64,000 bases of DNA from an uncultured Pseudacidovorax sp. (lineage in GTDB: Bacteria > Pseudomonadota > Gammaproteobacteria > Burkholderiales > Burkholderiaceae_C), in NCBI RefSeq assembly GCF_913773995.1, contig NZ_CAJYES010000113.1, forward strand, positions 62,001 to 126,000, in the 5' to 3' direction. Each line of letters begins with the position of its first letter. Position 1 is the stretch's first letter. The notes under the pieces were generated by a model. That model saw nothing but the letters and a program-made list of their open reading frames with translations. It was not told where the DNA came from and did not search any database. The translations under genes were made by a program, and so were the position numbers. Below, one piece after another: positions 35,649 through 46,439 of the stretch.

Positions 35649-36349
35649 GGCGCCTCCGCCTTGTCGTGATCGGGCCGCAGGTCCAGCATGGCCTGCTGGG
35701 CGCGTTTGAGGAAGGACGCCTTGTCCTCGCCCTCGGCCAGCACGATCGGCGTGCCGTAGCGCACAGAGCAGGCCAGCGGCACGGGCACCAGCTGGCCCTT
35801 GGGCAGCACGCGCCTGAGGTTCTCGATCCACACCGGCACCAGCCGCACCTGCGGGCAGGCGCGGGCAATGTGGAAGAGCCCGCTCTTGAGCGGCAGCATC
35901 ACCGCATCGCCGGTGTTGCGCGTGCCCTCGGGGAACATGATCAGCGAGTCGCCCGCCTGCAGCGCCTGCACCATCTGGTCCACGGGATTGGCGGCCGCGC
36001 TGCCGGCGACACCGCTGCCGTCGCGGCGGATCATCAGCGCGTTGAACACGTCCTGGCCGATGAAGCGGCGCAGCCGCGAGGCCAGCCAGTAGTCCTGCCC
36101 GGCGACAGGCCGCGTGATCGCCCGCAGATCGGGCGGCAGCGTGGCCCACACCAGCACGAAGTCGCCATGGCTGGAATGGTTGGCGAAGTAGAGCGTGGTC
36201 TCGGCCACCGGCGTGGTGCCGCTCCAGATGGCGCGCACGCCGGTGAGCAGCTTGGCCACCAGCACGATGGACCGGGCGGCAACGAAGGCACCGGCCTGCC
36301 GCAGCAGGACGCGCGCGGGCGGTGTGTCGGAGTCGAGGATGTCGTTCAT
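35645..36349 (-). CDS. 1-acyl-sn-glycerol-3-phosphate acyltransferase (PlsC family)
   Basis: 234-aa membrane-associated acyltransferase. The catalytic HX4D motif is NHSSHGDF (His58, Asp63); FPEGTRNTGD is the second motif and RLVPVWIENL lies near the fourth. The product would be phosphatidic acid, the substrate of the CdsA-like enzyme encoded next. Both start and stop overlap neighbours as ATGA. E. coli ynbABCD has no PlsC member, so this is an addition to the operon. Confidence 0.9.
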   Translation of the reverse strand: MNDILDSDTPPARVLLRQAGAFVAARSIVLVAKLLTGVRAIWSGTTPVAETTLYFANHSSHGDFVLVWATLPPDLRAITRPVAGQDYWLASRLRRFIGQDVFNALMIRRDGSGVAGSAAANPVDQMVQALQAGDSLIMFPEGTRNTGDAVMLPLKSGLFHIARACPQVRLVPVWIENLRRVLPKGQLVPVPLACSVRYGTPIVLAEGEDKASFLKRAQQAMLDLRPDHDKAEAP

Positions 36350-36831
36350 GGCGAAGGCAGGCCGGCGTGGAGGCCGGCGATGAGGGCGATCAGGACGCAG
36401 AGGGTCTGCAGCAGCGCGACGCCCAGATGCCGGCGCATCAGGGCCTGCGTGCCGCGCAGGCGCTCGTCCAGCGGGCGTGGGGTGCCCGGCGACGCGGGGC
36501 GCAGGCCCAGCCAGGCCAGCGCGTCGTCCAGCGCGGCCAGGTCGGGCAGTGCGCCCTGGGCGAGGGCTGCGAACAGGCCCTCGTCCAGGCGCAGGCGCAG
36601 CGCCAGGTAGCGTTCGGTCAGGCCGAGCATTGCGCCGAGCGCCCAGGCGAGAAGGCACAGACCGCTGGCCGGCACGGCCCATCCGCAGGCGAGCGCCGCC
36701 AGGGCAAGGACGCAGGCGCCCGACAGCAGCAGGCTCCAGGCGGAAACGGGTTGTTGCGCGGCCAGCCGCGCGGCCACGGCGGCGCAGCGGCTGCGTGCCA
36801 GCGGATCAGGGGGTGGCGACGGCAAGGTCAT
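36346..36831 (-). CDS. Small membrane protein of the lipid operon, function unknown
   Basis: 161-aa protein with two central hydrophobic stretches (about residues 30-65, SAWSLLLSGACVLALAALACGWAV and the following LCLLAWALGAMLG) and a C-terminal helix (LLQTLCVLIALIAGLHAGL). Between them is a soluble Leu/Asp-rich segment. No catalytic motif is seen and I recognise no family. Its start and stop overlap the genes on either side by 4 bp, so it is translated as part of the operon. Confidence 0.8.
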   Translation of the reverse strand: MTLPSPPPDPLARSRCAAVAARLAAQQPVSAWSLLLSGACVLALAALACGWAVPASGLCLLAWALGAMLGLTERYLALRLRLDEGLFAALAQGALPDLAALDDALAWLGLRPASPGTPRPLDERLRGTQALMRRHLGVALLQTLCVLIALIAGLHAGLPSP

Positions 36832-38156
36832 GGATGGCGCGGCAATGGCTCGTGGCTCTGCATGGCCGACAGCGCCGCCCGCCACGGCGCACGCAGCACG
36901 ATCTGCGGCCGCGCGCGCCTGGCCATCGCCTCCGCGGCGGCCAGCTCGGACGCACCGCCGTGCCGCAGCAGCCAGCCCACGACTGTCGCAGCACTGCGCG
37001 AAAAGCCCAGCGCGCAGCAGACCCACACGGCGCCATCACCGGAGCGCCGCTGGCCTTCCAGCACCGCGACGGCCCGACGCAGCCGGGCCGGCGAAGGCGT
37101 GACCAGGTCCAGCATCGGCATGCAGCGGGCACCCGGCACGTGCGGCAGCTGCAGTTCGGCGCACAGGCTCAGCAGACGCGGCCGGCCTGCGGCCTGCCAC
37201 TGCGCCCGCGAGGGAAGGCGTCCCAGCCACAGGCCCGGCGCCACCTCCACGCAGGCCGGCAGCTTGCGCGTCCAGGCCCAGGCATTGAAGGCGGCGGCGG
37301 CCCGATACGGACCGAGCAGCCAGCGTGCCGCGTAGTGCATCCGGCCATGTCGGTCCATGCGAAAGCCGCGCTCGCCGAAGCCTGCATAGTTGAGCGCCAC
37401 CAAGGCCAGCGACACGGCCGGCCAGCCCAGCCACAGAGCCCATCCGCCTCCCTGCAGCGCCAGGGCCAGGCACAGCACTGCGCCCGCCGCATAGGCCCCG
37501 GCCAGCTTCCAGCGTCCGGCGTCGCGCGCCAGCCGCCATGCGCGCGGCAGGGCCACCTGCCGCTCCAGCGGCCACAGCCACACGCACAGCAGGCCCAGCA
37601 GCGCGCCGGTTGGGATGTCGATGAAATGGTGCTGATAAGTGGTCAGCACCGAGGCGCAGATCAGCAGCGCCCAGCCATGTAGCACGGCGCGCGCCCAGCG
37701 CGGGCGGATGAGCTGCCGATACCAGTCCCACAGGATCACGGCCAGCGCGATGTGCAGCGAGGGCGCCTGGTTGAAAGGCTTGTCGAAGCCGCGCAGCGCC
37801 TCGAACAGGAAGGCGGGCGCGCCTTCCACCGCGGGCTGTCCGAAGCTGAAGCCCAGCGGCCAGAGAACGAAGCAGCTGACGGCCACCACCTGCGCGGTGA
37901 GCAGCCGCGCCGCATGCCGGTCCACGAGATGCTGCGTGCGCCCGAAGAACAGCGACAGAGCGTAGAAGGCATTGATCGACCAATAGGGAAAGATGGTCCA
38001 GGCCCAGAAGGGCAGGCCTCGTTCCCAGTCGAACACCACCGAGGGCACATGGGCCCGCGTGCCGGCCCACCAGTTGGCCAGGCCGTAGCTCAGGTAGAAG
38101 AAGGGCCCCAGCAGGGTCAGCCAGGCGAGGGCGCGCTTCCAGGGGCGCTTCGTCAT
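36828..38156 (-). CDS. ynbD: PAP2 / dual-specificity phosphatase fusion (YnbD-like)
   Basis: 442-aa membrane protein, close to the ~430 aa of E. coli YnbD. The N-terminal part (about 1-260) has six to eight helices and PAP2 acid-phosphatase motifs: APSLH (residues 132-135) and YQHHFIDIPTG (His177, Asp180). The C-terminal part (about 300-435) is a dual-specificity/tyrosine phosphatase domain with CALGFSR (Cys381-X5-Arg387). The residue before the catalytic Cys is Cys instead of the usual His. Such fusions are expected to dephosphorylate a lipid phosphate such as phosphatidylglycerophosphate, by analogy to PTPMT1; the substrate is unproven. Confidence 0.88.
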   Translation of the reverse strand: MTKRPWKRALAWLTLLGPFFYLSYGLANWWAGTRAHVPSVVFDWERGLPFWAWTIFPYWSINAFYALSLFFGRTQHLVDRHAARLLTAQVVAVSCFVLWPLGFSFGQPAVEGAPAFLFEALRGFDKPFNQAPSLHIALAVILWDWYRQLIRPRWARAVLHGWALLICASVLTTYQHHFIDIPTGALLGLLCVWLWPLERQVALPRAWRLARDAGRWKLAGAYAAGAVLCLALALQGGGWALWLGWPAVSLALVALNYAGFGERGFRMDRHGRMHYAARWLLGPYRAAAAFNAWAWTRKLPACVEVAPGLWLGRLPSRAQWQAAGRPRLLSLCAELQLPHVPGARCMPMLDLVTPSPARLRRAVAVLEGQRRSGDGAVWVCCALGFSRSAATVVGWLLRHGGASELAAAEAMARRARPQIVLRAPWRAALSAMQSHEPLPRHP

Positions 38157-39910
38157 GCCTTCTGCGCGAGCGAGACGGTGAAGATGCCCCAGCGGTCCAC
38201 GCGCTGGGCGATCTTGCGAAAGCCCGCGGCTTCCACCAGCTGGTCCATCTCGGCCTGCGTGCGGCGGCGCATCACCCAGGCCTGGCCCTGCCGATGGCTG
38301 GTGAGTGCCCGGGCGATCATCTCCAACTGCGGATGCCAGGGCTGGCCGGTGTAGACCAGGTAGCCGCCGGCCTCCACGGCGTCGGCCACGCCGGCCAGCG
38401 AGCGGGCCACCATGTCGTTGTCGGGGAAAAGCTCGTACAGACCCGACACCACCGCCAGCGTGGGTCGCGGCGTGACGGCCGCCAGGCTGGCGCGGTCGAA
38501 GGCGTCGGCCTGCACGAAGCGCGCGATGTCCTGCAGGCCCCGCTCGGCGATGAGCCGCTGCCCGTCCCGCACGTTGATCTCGCTGTAGTCGCGCAGCAGG
38601 ATCGAGGCCGGCGCCACGGCGCTTCCAGCCGCGGCATCGAGCACATAGCGGCCATGCCCCGCCGCGATGTCCATCAGCCGCACCTCGCGGCCTTCGTGGG
38701 CCAGCCGCCCCATGGCCACGCGCAGCAGTTCTTCCACATGCAGCTTGCGCTGGCGGATGCCTCGCCAGCCGATGGAGTCGAGGTAGGTCCGGTCCACCAG
38801 CCGGCCCACGAGTGGCGCACCGGTCGGTTCGTTGCGGTAGACATAGTCGAGCGTGCTGCCCGAATCGAAGCCGGTGGCATGACCGAGGGCGATGCCGCGG
38901 GACAGCCGGCCGCCCAGGCGCAGGCCGGCGCGCGTGGCGGCCCAGTACAGCCCGCGTAGCGACAGCGCCGGCAGCGGTGCCGCGAGCGCACGGGCCTCGT
39001 TGGCGGTGAAGCCCTGGCGGTCGGCCTTGCGCAGGTCGACCGGCGCCGACGGCGCGTCGAACAGCCGCAGGATGAAGCCGCGCACCGCGGTCACGGCCCC
39101 GGCCCGGTCCCGCTCGCCCAGAGTGTCGTGGAAGAAGCCTGGCAGTTCCAGCTTCTCCTTGATGCGGCTGCCCAGCCGGTCGAAGAAGCGGTGCTGGGGC
39201 TCGTGGTGCACCACCCAGTCGGCGCCCGAGATCAGCAACTGCGTCGGCAGCACGATGGCCTGCGCGTCATCGACCACGCGCTCCGCGGCCTCGTACAGGT
39301 CCAGCAGGATGTTGACCGCGATGGGTCGCGTGATCAGCGGGTCGGCCTGGTAGCTGGCGATGCGTGTCGGATCGTGCGTGAGGAACTTCGGCTTGACGTA
39401 GCTGTTGACGAAGAACAGCCCCCGCAGCTTGTGCATGAGCGCCAGGCCCGGTCGCGCGAAGGGCACGTAGAGCTTGACCTTGAAGGCCGGGGAGGCGAGT
39501 GTGAGGCCGCGCACCTTGGGCGCGTAGTCGTGCGCCCAGGTCGAGATCAGCACCGCGCCCACGCTCTGGGCCACGACGTGCATGTCCTGCTCGGCCACGC
39601 CGTGCTGCGCGGCGATGTGTTCGACGAAGGTCTGCACGTCGCGCACCGAATGCGCGAAGCTGGGGCTGTGGCCGCGCTGGCCTGGCGATCGACCATGGCC
39701 GCGTGCATCCCAGGCGAAGAATTCGAAGTCGGGCAGGTCCAGCTCGTCCACCAGATGCGCCATGCGCGCGCCGTGCTCGTGGCCGCGGTGGAAGAGCAGC
39801 ACCGCGCCCCGGCGCGCGCTGCCGGTGGCTGGCCAGTGGCGGTAGAAGAGCGATTCGCCATCGTGCGTCTGGAAGTGATGTTCCGCAGGGGTGCGAGGTG
39901 TGGCCGTCAT
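38153..39910 (-). CDS. ynbC: Alpha/beta hydrolase - SAM methyltransferase fusion (YnbC-like)
   Basis: 585-aa two-domain protein, the same length as I recall for E. coli YnbC. Residues ~1-300 are a monoacylglycerol-lipase-like hydrolase: LLFHRGHEHGARMAHLVDEL, AWDARGHGRSPG, nucleophile Ser116 in VVAQSVG, and the later LLISGADWVVHHEPQHRFFD with acid and His. Residues ~390-585 are a class I methyltransferase: VRLMDIAAGHGRYVLDA (SAM site) and AVVSGLYELFPDNDMV. It may trim and methylate a lipid or its head group. The stop overlaps the YnbD-like start by 4 bp. Confidence 0.9.
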   Translation of the reverse strand: MTATPRTPAEHHFQTHDGESLFYRHWPATGSARRGAVLLFHRGHEHGARMAHLVDELDLPDFEFFAWDARGHGRSPGQRGHSPSFAHSVRDVQTFVEHIAAQHGVAEQDMHVVAQSVGAVLISTWAHDYAPKVRGLTLASPAFKVKLYVPFARPGLALMHKLRGLFFVNSYVKPKFLTHDPTRIASYQADPLITRPIAVNILLDLYEAAERVVDDAQAIVLPTQLLISGADWVVHHEPQHRFFDRLGSRIKEKLELPGFFHDTLGERDRAGAVTAVRGFILRLFDAPSAPVDLRKADRQGFTANEARALAAPLPALSLRGLYWAATRAGLRLGGRLSRGIALGHATGFDSGSTLDYVYRNEPTGAPLVGRLVDRTYLDSIGWRGIRQRKLHVEELLRVAMGRLAHEGREVRLMDIAAGHGRYVLDAAAGSAVAPASILLRDYSEINVRDGQRLIAERGLQDIARFVQADAFDRASLAAVTPRPTLAVVSGLYELFPDNDMVARSLAGVADAVEAGGYLVYTGQPWHPQLEMIARALTSHRQGQAWVMRRRTQAEMDQLVEAAGFRKIAQRVDRWGIFTVSLAQKA

Positions 39911-39955
39911 GCGTGATTCCTCCCCAGGGTTGTTGTGAAACTCATCGGCGCTGGC

Positions 39956-40564
39956 TCATCGGGCGGTGCGTTCGGCCAGTGCCGCACGCACGCGGCGCAC
40001 CACCGTCCAGGCCACGGCCAGCGCCAGCAGCGGCATCAGCCAGGCGACCGCGGCCGGCAGCGGCCAGCCCAGGGCCACGTACAGCCCCAGCGCGCCGAAG
40101 ACGAAGGCCCGGTCGCTCTTGCCCATGGGGCCGTCATAGCGACGGCTGGCCCCGACCGTCGGTCCCAGCGCCCCGGCGAATTCAGAGAGGCCCGCCAGCA
40201 CGATCACCACACCGACCCAGAATCCCGAGAAGGGCGCGACTAGCGCAAAAGGCAGATACAGCGCCGCGTCGGACACCACGTCGGTCAGTTCATTCAGGAA
40301 GGCACCCAGCGCGCTCTGCTGGCCATGCTCGCGTGCCAGCATGCCGTCGACGGCATTGAAGGCCATGCGCACCAGCATCCACAGCGGCACCAGCGCGAAG
40401 GCCACGCGAGCGGGGGCGACCCAGAACAGCCACAGGCCGAGCGTCACGGAGACGATGCAGGCCGCCATCGTGACCTGGTTGGCCGTGACCCCCGCCCGGG
40501 CGAGGCGTTGGACCAGGGGGCGGAGCAGGGCCTGGAAGCGGGGCTTGAGCTGGTAGATGGACAA
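39956..40564 (-). CDS. ynbA: CDP-alcohol phosphatidyltransferase-like protein (YnbA-like)
   Basis: 202-aa membrane protein, matching E. coli YnbA in length and first residues (SIYQLKPRFQALLRP). The CDP-alcohol transferase motif is seen as NAVDGMLAREHGQQSALGAFLNELTD: the DGxxAR core, Gly87 and the last Asp95 are kept, but the first and third Asp positions are Asn70 and Asn91. The start is most likely TTG at 40564, as there is no ATG before this conserved N-terminus until far upstream, inside ruvB. It would use CDP-diacylglycerol from the YnbB-like enzyme; the alcohol acceptor is unknown. Confidence 0.85.
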   Translation of the reverse strand: MSIYQLKPRFQALLRPLVQRLARAGVTANQVTMAACIVSVTLGLWLFWVAPARVAFALVPLWMLVRMAFNAVDGMLAREHGQQSALGAFLNELTDVVSDAALYLPFALVAPFSGFWVGVVIVLAGLSEFAGALGPTVGASRRYDGPMGKSDRAFVFGALGLYVALGWPLPAAVAWLMPLLALAVAWTVVRRVRAALAERTAR

Positions 40565-40673
40565 GGTGTTGACGGTGAGCGGCAGGAGCGGCCGATTCTG
40601 CCGCCTGAATGCAGGCTGACCGCGTCTCGGTCGCGGCAGGCGCCGCCTACAATCAGCCGCTTCGCCCCGCGAC

Positions 40674-41738
40674 ATGTCCATCCACACCGACGACTTCGCC
40701 CCGGTACCGCAGCGCGTGGTGTCCGCGGCCCCCGCCTCGCCCAACGAAGAAGCCATCGAACGCGCCCTGCGGCCCAAGCTGCTGCAGGAATACGTGGGCC
40801 AGGCCAAGGTGCGCGAGCAGCTTGAGATCTTCATCGGCGCCGCGCGCAAGCGGCGCGAGGCGCTCGACCATGTGCTGCTCTTCGGCCCGCCCGGCCTGGG
40901 CAAGACCACGCTGTCGCACATCGTCGCGGCCGAGCTGGGCGTCAACCTGCGCCAGACCAGCGGCCCGGTGCTCGAGAAGCCCAAGGATCTGGCGGCGCTG
41001 CTGACCAACCTCGAGCCCAACGACGTGCTCTTCATCGACGAGATCCACCGGCTCTCGCCGGTCGTCGAGGAAATCCTGTACCCCGCGCTCGAGGACTACC
41101 AGATCGACATCATGATCGGCGAGGGGCCGGCGGCGCGCAGCATCAAGCTCGACCTGCAGCCCTTCACGCTGGTGGGTGCCACCACGCGCGCCGGCATGCT
41201 GACCAACCCGCTGCGCGACCGCTTCGGCATCGTGGCGCGGCTGGAGTTCTACACCGCCGAAGAGCTCACGCTCATCGTCACCCGCAGCGCCGGCCTGCTC
41301 AACGCGCCCATCGACCCCGAGGGCGCCTTCGAGATCGCCCGTCGTTCGCGCGGCACGCCCCGCATCGCCAACCGGCTGCTGCGCCGTGTGCGCGACTATG
41401 CCGACGTGAAGGGCGATGGCCGCATCACGCAGCTCATTGCCCACAAGGCGCTGGCCATGCTCGACGTCGACCCCGAAGGCTTCGACCTGATGGACCGCAA
41501 GCTGCTGGAAGCGGTGATCCACCGCTTCGACGGCGGTCCTGTGGGCCTGGACAACATCGGTGCCAGCATCGGCGAGGAGTCCGGCACCATCGAGGACGTG
41601 ATCGAGCCCTACCTGATCCAGCAGGGCTACCTGCAGCGCACGCCGCGCGGGCGCATCGCCACGCTGGCGGCCTACCGCCACCTTGGCGTGGCGGCGCCCA
41701 GCAGCCGCAGCGCCGACGGGGACTTGTTCGGCAGTTAG
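40674..41738 (+). CDS. ruvB: Holliday junction helicase subunit RuvB
   Basis: 354-aa AAA+ motor of branch migration. Walker A is [17 protein letters not shown], Walker [12 protein letters not shown], sensor 1 [20 protein letters not shown] (with arginine finger), and the C-terminal winged helix ends [24 protein letters not shown]. It is divergent from the lipid operon across 109 bp and so must have its own promoter. Confidence 0.97.
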   Translation: MSIHTDDFAPVPQRVVSAAPASPNEEAIERALRPKLLQEYVGQAKVREQLEIFIGAARKRREALDHVLLFGPPGLGKTTLSHIVAAELGVNLRQTSGPVLEKPKDLAALLTNLEPNDVLFIDEIHRLSPVVEEILYPALEDYQIDIMIGEGPAARSIKLDLQPFTLVGATTRAGMLTNPLRDRFGIVARLEFYTAEELTLIVTRSAGLLNAPIDPEGAFEIARRSRGTPRIANRLLRRVRDYADVKGDGRITQLIAHKALAMLDVDPEGFDLMDRKLLEAVIHRFDGGPVGLDNIGASIGEESGTIEDVIEPYLIQQGYLQRTPRGRIATLAAYRHLGVAAPSSRSADGDLFGS

Positions 41739-41774
41739 CCGGACGGCGGGGCGGCTGCCAGAATCGCCCCCGCC

Positions 41775-42755
41775 ATGCATACCCACGACCTCAGCCCCTG
41801 GCAGCACAGCCACCAGTTCGACACCGGCAATCCCGCCGCCGAGCGCAGCACCCGCTGGGTGCTCGGCATCACCGCCGTCGCGATGGTCATGGAGATCGCC
41901 GCCGGCTGGTGGTTCAACTCCATGGCGCTGCTGGCCGACGGCTGGCACATGAGCTCGCACGCGGTGGCCATCGGCGTCAGTGCCTTCGCCTACGCCGCGG
42001 CACGCCGCCTCGCGCGCGACCGGCGCTTCGCCTTCGGCACCTGGAAGATCGAGGTGCTGGGCGGCTTCGCCAGCGCGGTCTTCCTGCTGGTGGTGGCGGG
42101 CCTGATGGTCTTCGGCTCGCTGGAGCGGCTGTGGTCGCCGGAGCCGATCCATTACCGCGAGGCCGTGATTGTGGCCGCGCTGGGCCTGGCGGTGAACCTG
42201 CTGTGTGCCTGGCTGCTGGCGGGCGCGCACGGGCATGACCATGGGCACGGACATGGTCATGCACACGGCGGGCATGGGCACGGTCACGGCGAGCACGGAC
42301 ACGACCATGGCCACCACCACGACCTGAACCTGCGCTCGGCCTACTTGCATGTGCTGGCCGATGCCGCCACTTCGGTGCTGGCCATCGCTGCGCTGCTGGG
42401 CGGCTGGTTCCTGGGCTGGGCCTGGCTCGACCCGGTGATGGGCGTGGTCGGTGCCGTGCTGGTGGCCAACTGGGCGCGCAGCCTCTTGCGCCAGACCAGC
42501 GCCGTGCTGCTGGACCGCGAGATGGACCATCCCGTCACCGAGGAGATCCGCGAGGGCATCGAGACCGGCCTGGCCGATTCGCACACGCGTGTGGCCGACC
42601 TGCATGTCTGGCGCGTGGGGCGCGGGGCCTATGCCTGCGCGGTGACGGTCGTCACGCATTCGCCCACGCTGGACGCGGATGGCGTGCGCGCCTGCTTTTC
42701 GATGCACGAGGAGATCCGGCACTCCACCGTCGAAGTGCAGCGCTGCAGCGCCTGA
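41775..42755 (+). CDS. dmeF: CDF metal exporter, DmeF-like
   Basis: 326-aa six-helix cation diffusion facilitator. The N-terminal HTHDLSPWQHSHQF, the HxxxD-type LLADGWHMSSHA in TM2, and HVLADAATSVLAI in TM5 are DmeF-like; DmeF relatives export Co/Ni. A long His-rich cytoplasmic loop (about residues 150-178, HGHDHGHGHGHAHGGHGHGH) would bind metal. The repetitive DNA there is coding, not a satellite. It follows ruvB by 36 nt. Confidence 0.85.
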   Translation: MHTHDLSPWQHSHQFDTGNPAAERSTRWVLGITAVAMVMEIAAGWWFNSMALLADGWHMSSHAVAIGVSAFAYAAARRLARDRRFAFGTWKIEVLGGFASAVFLLVVAGLMVFGSLERLWSPEPIHYREAVIVAALGLAVNLLCAWLLAGAHGHDHGHGHGHAHGGHGHGHGEHGHDHGHHHDLNLRSAYLHVLADAATSVLAIAALLGGWFLGWAWLDPVMGVVGAVLVANWARSLLRQTSAVLLDREMDHPVTEEIREGIETGLADSHTRVADLHVWRVGRGAYACAVTVVTHSPTLDADGVRACFSMHEEIRHSTVEVQRCSA

Positions 42756-42893
42756 GCGGCCGTCTCTGCACGGCGCGGCAAGCGCGGGCGCGGATGCGCC
42801 AATCGGCGGCGGTGCATCCGGCCCGATCGTCGTCACGCCATCTTCACGCGAACGCCATGCCGGCGTCACGCATGCCGCCGATGCTGCCGGCCC

Positions 42894-43769
42894 ATGCAAC
42901 GCGACGACGCCTTCCTGCGCGCCTGGCAAGACAACGCCGGCCGCCTGTCCGATGCCGGCGAGGACGGAGGCGGGGGCGAGCGCCCCGTGCTGCGCTTTCG
43001 CACGCTGTGGGTCTCCGACCTGCACTTGGGCACGCCCGGCTGCCAGGCCAACGCCCTGCTCGACTTCCTGAAGAACACCGAGTGCGAGACGCTCTACCTC
43101 GTCGGCGACATCGTCGACGGCTGGCAGCTCAAGCGCCACTGGTACTGGCCGCAGGCCCACAACGACGTGGTTCAGAAGCTGCTGCGCAAGGCGCGCAAGG
43201 GCACGCGGGTGATCTTCATCCCCGGCAACCACGACGAGTTCGCGCGCAAGTACCTGCACCACAACTTCGGCGGCATCGAGGTGGCCGACGAATGGGTACA
43301 CGAGACCGCCGACGGCCGCAAGCTGTGGGTGATCCACGGCGACCTGTTCGACGGCGTCATCCAGTGCGCCAAGTGGCTGGCCTACGTGGGCGACTCGCTC
43401 TACGAATTCACGCTGCGCCTGAACCGGCACTTCAATTCGCTGCGCGCGCGCCTGGGCCTGCCCTACTGGTCGCTGTCCAAGTACCTCAAGCACAAGGTCA
43501 AGCGCGCCGTGAGCTATATGGGCGACTTCGAGCAGGCCGTGGCCCGCGAGGCCGAGCGCCGCGGCATGCAGGGCGTGGTCTGCGGCCACATCCACCATGC
43601 GGAGATGCGCGAGATCGACGGCATCCTCTACTGCAACGACGGCGACTGGGTGGAGAGCCTGACGGCGCTGGCCGAGCATGCGGATGGCCGGCTGGAGCTG
43701 GTGGACTGGACGCCGCGCGTGCGCCAGCAGGGCCGCCGCACCGCGCAGGCGGTGCCCGCCCTGGGTTGA
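42894..43769 (+). CDS. UDP-2,3-diacylglucosamine diphosphatase-like metallophosphoesterase
   Basis: 291-aa calcineurin-like phosphoesterase. Full metal-ligand set: WVSDLHLG, LVGDIVDGW, IPGNHDEFAR, VIHGDLFD and CGHIHHAEM. Family resemblance is to LpxH-type enzymes that make lipid X in lipid A synthesis, but the protein is longer than E. coli LpxH (~240 aa) and belongs to the YbbF-like branch with KHKVKRAVSYMGDFE, so a different nucleotide-lipid substrate is possible. Starts at ATG 42894. Confidence 0.85.
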   Translation: MQRDDAFLRAWQDNAGRLSDAGEDGGGGERPVLRFRTLWVSDLHLGTPGCQANALLDFLKNTECETLYLVGDIVDGWQLKRHWYWPQAHNDVVQKLLRKARKGTRVIFIPGNHDEFARKYLHHNFGGIEVADEWVHETADGRKLWVIHGDLFDGVIQCAKWLAYVGDSLYEFTLRLNRHFNSLRARLGLPYWSLSKYLKHKVKRAVSYMGDFEQAVAREAERRGMQGVVCGHIHHAEMREIDGILYCNDGDWVESLTALAEHADGRLELVDWTPRVRQQGRRTAQAVPALG

Positions 43770-43860
43770 TCGCCCTCGCCGGTTGCGGTCGCAAAGCCCG
43801 GGTCGCGACCTCGCTCGCACCGACGTCTGCGAAAATGGCGGGTTGCCCTGGAGCCCGCCT

Positions 43861-45494
<1,634 letters not shown>

Positions 45495-45495
<1 letters not shown>

Positions 45496-46319
45496 TGGCG
45501 CACGAGACGATGCGGCCGCTGGCCGACTGGCCCGAAGCCGCCCGCCGCGGCCTCGTGGGCGTGTTCACCGACATCGACGACACGCTGACCACCGACGGCG
45601 CGATCACGCCCAATGCACTGGCTGCCCTTGCGGCATTGCAGGCCGCCGGCCTGCACGTGGTGGCCATCACCGGCCGGCCGGTGGGCTGGAGCGAGCCCTT
45701 CGCGGCACGCTGGCCGCTCGATGCCATCGTGGCTGAGAACGGCGCCGTCGCGCTGGTCCCGGAAGGCGCCTGGCAGCCCGGCGGCGTGCGTGCGCTGCAC
45801 AAGCGTTACCAGCAGGACGCCGCCACCCGCGCCGCCAACTTCGCACGCATGCAGGCCGTGCTGGCGCACATCGAGGCCAGCATTCCGGGCGCGCGCCGGG
45901 CCACCGACAGCGCGGGCCGCGAATGCGACATCGCCATCGACCACAGCGAGTTCACGCACCTGTCCGAGGCGCAGATCGACAAGGTGGTGATGGCCATGCG
46001 GCACGAGGGCATGCACGCCACCGTGAGCAGCATCCACATCAACGGCTGGTACGGCGAGCACAACAAGCTGTCCGGTGCCCGCTGGATCGTGCGCGAACTC
46101 TGGGGCCGCGACCTGGACGCCGAGATGGCCCGCTGGGCCTACGTGGGCGATTCGACTAACGACGCGCTGATGTTCCAGGCCTTCGACCACAGCATCGGCG
46201 TGGCCAACGTGGCGCGCTTCGTGCCACACCTGTCGCACCTGCCGCACTACGTGGCCGAGGGCGAGCGCGGCGCCGGTTTTGCGCAGGCGGCGCAGGCTGT
46301 GCTGGCGTCTCGCCGCTGA
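45495..46319 (+). CDS. HAD-IIB family phosphatase
   Basis: 274-aa haloacid-dehalogenase fold hydrolase. Motif I FTDIDDTLTTDG (DxDxT), motif II VAITGRP, a lysine in the NKLSGARW segment, and motif IV YVGDSTNDALMF are all present, with a type IIB cap between. Relatives include Cof-type and sugar-phosphate phosphatases; the substrate is not deducible. It is coupled to prfC by a one-base TGATG overlap. Confidence 0.88.
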
Positions 46320-46439
46320 GGGCTGCAGCCGGCGCCCTGCCGCGGTAGGATGGAAGGCTGCGCCCGGCGCGGCGGCTTGCCTGCCGCCCTTGTGTCGCCG
46401 GCCCGCCTGTCAGCCTTCCTCTTCAGCGAAAGACGACCA

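Noticed and set aside
42225-42325. Tandem-looking CATGGNCAC-type repeat
   Set aside because: It is the coding sequence for the His-rich loop of the DmeF-like exporter; repeats vary at codon level and there are no spacers, so it is neither a CRISPR array nor a satellite.
40653-43820. Very long antisense open frame (over 1000 codons) opposite ruvB, the metal exporter and the phosphoesterase
   Set aside because: Composition is Ala/Arg/Gly/His-rich without domain pattern, as expected opposite high-GC genes; the plus-strand genes are clear.
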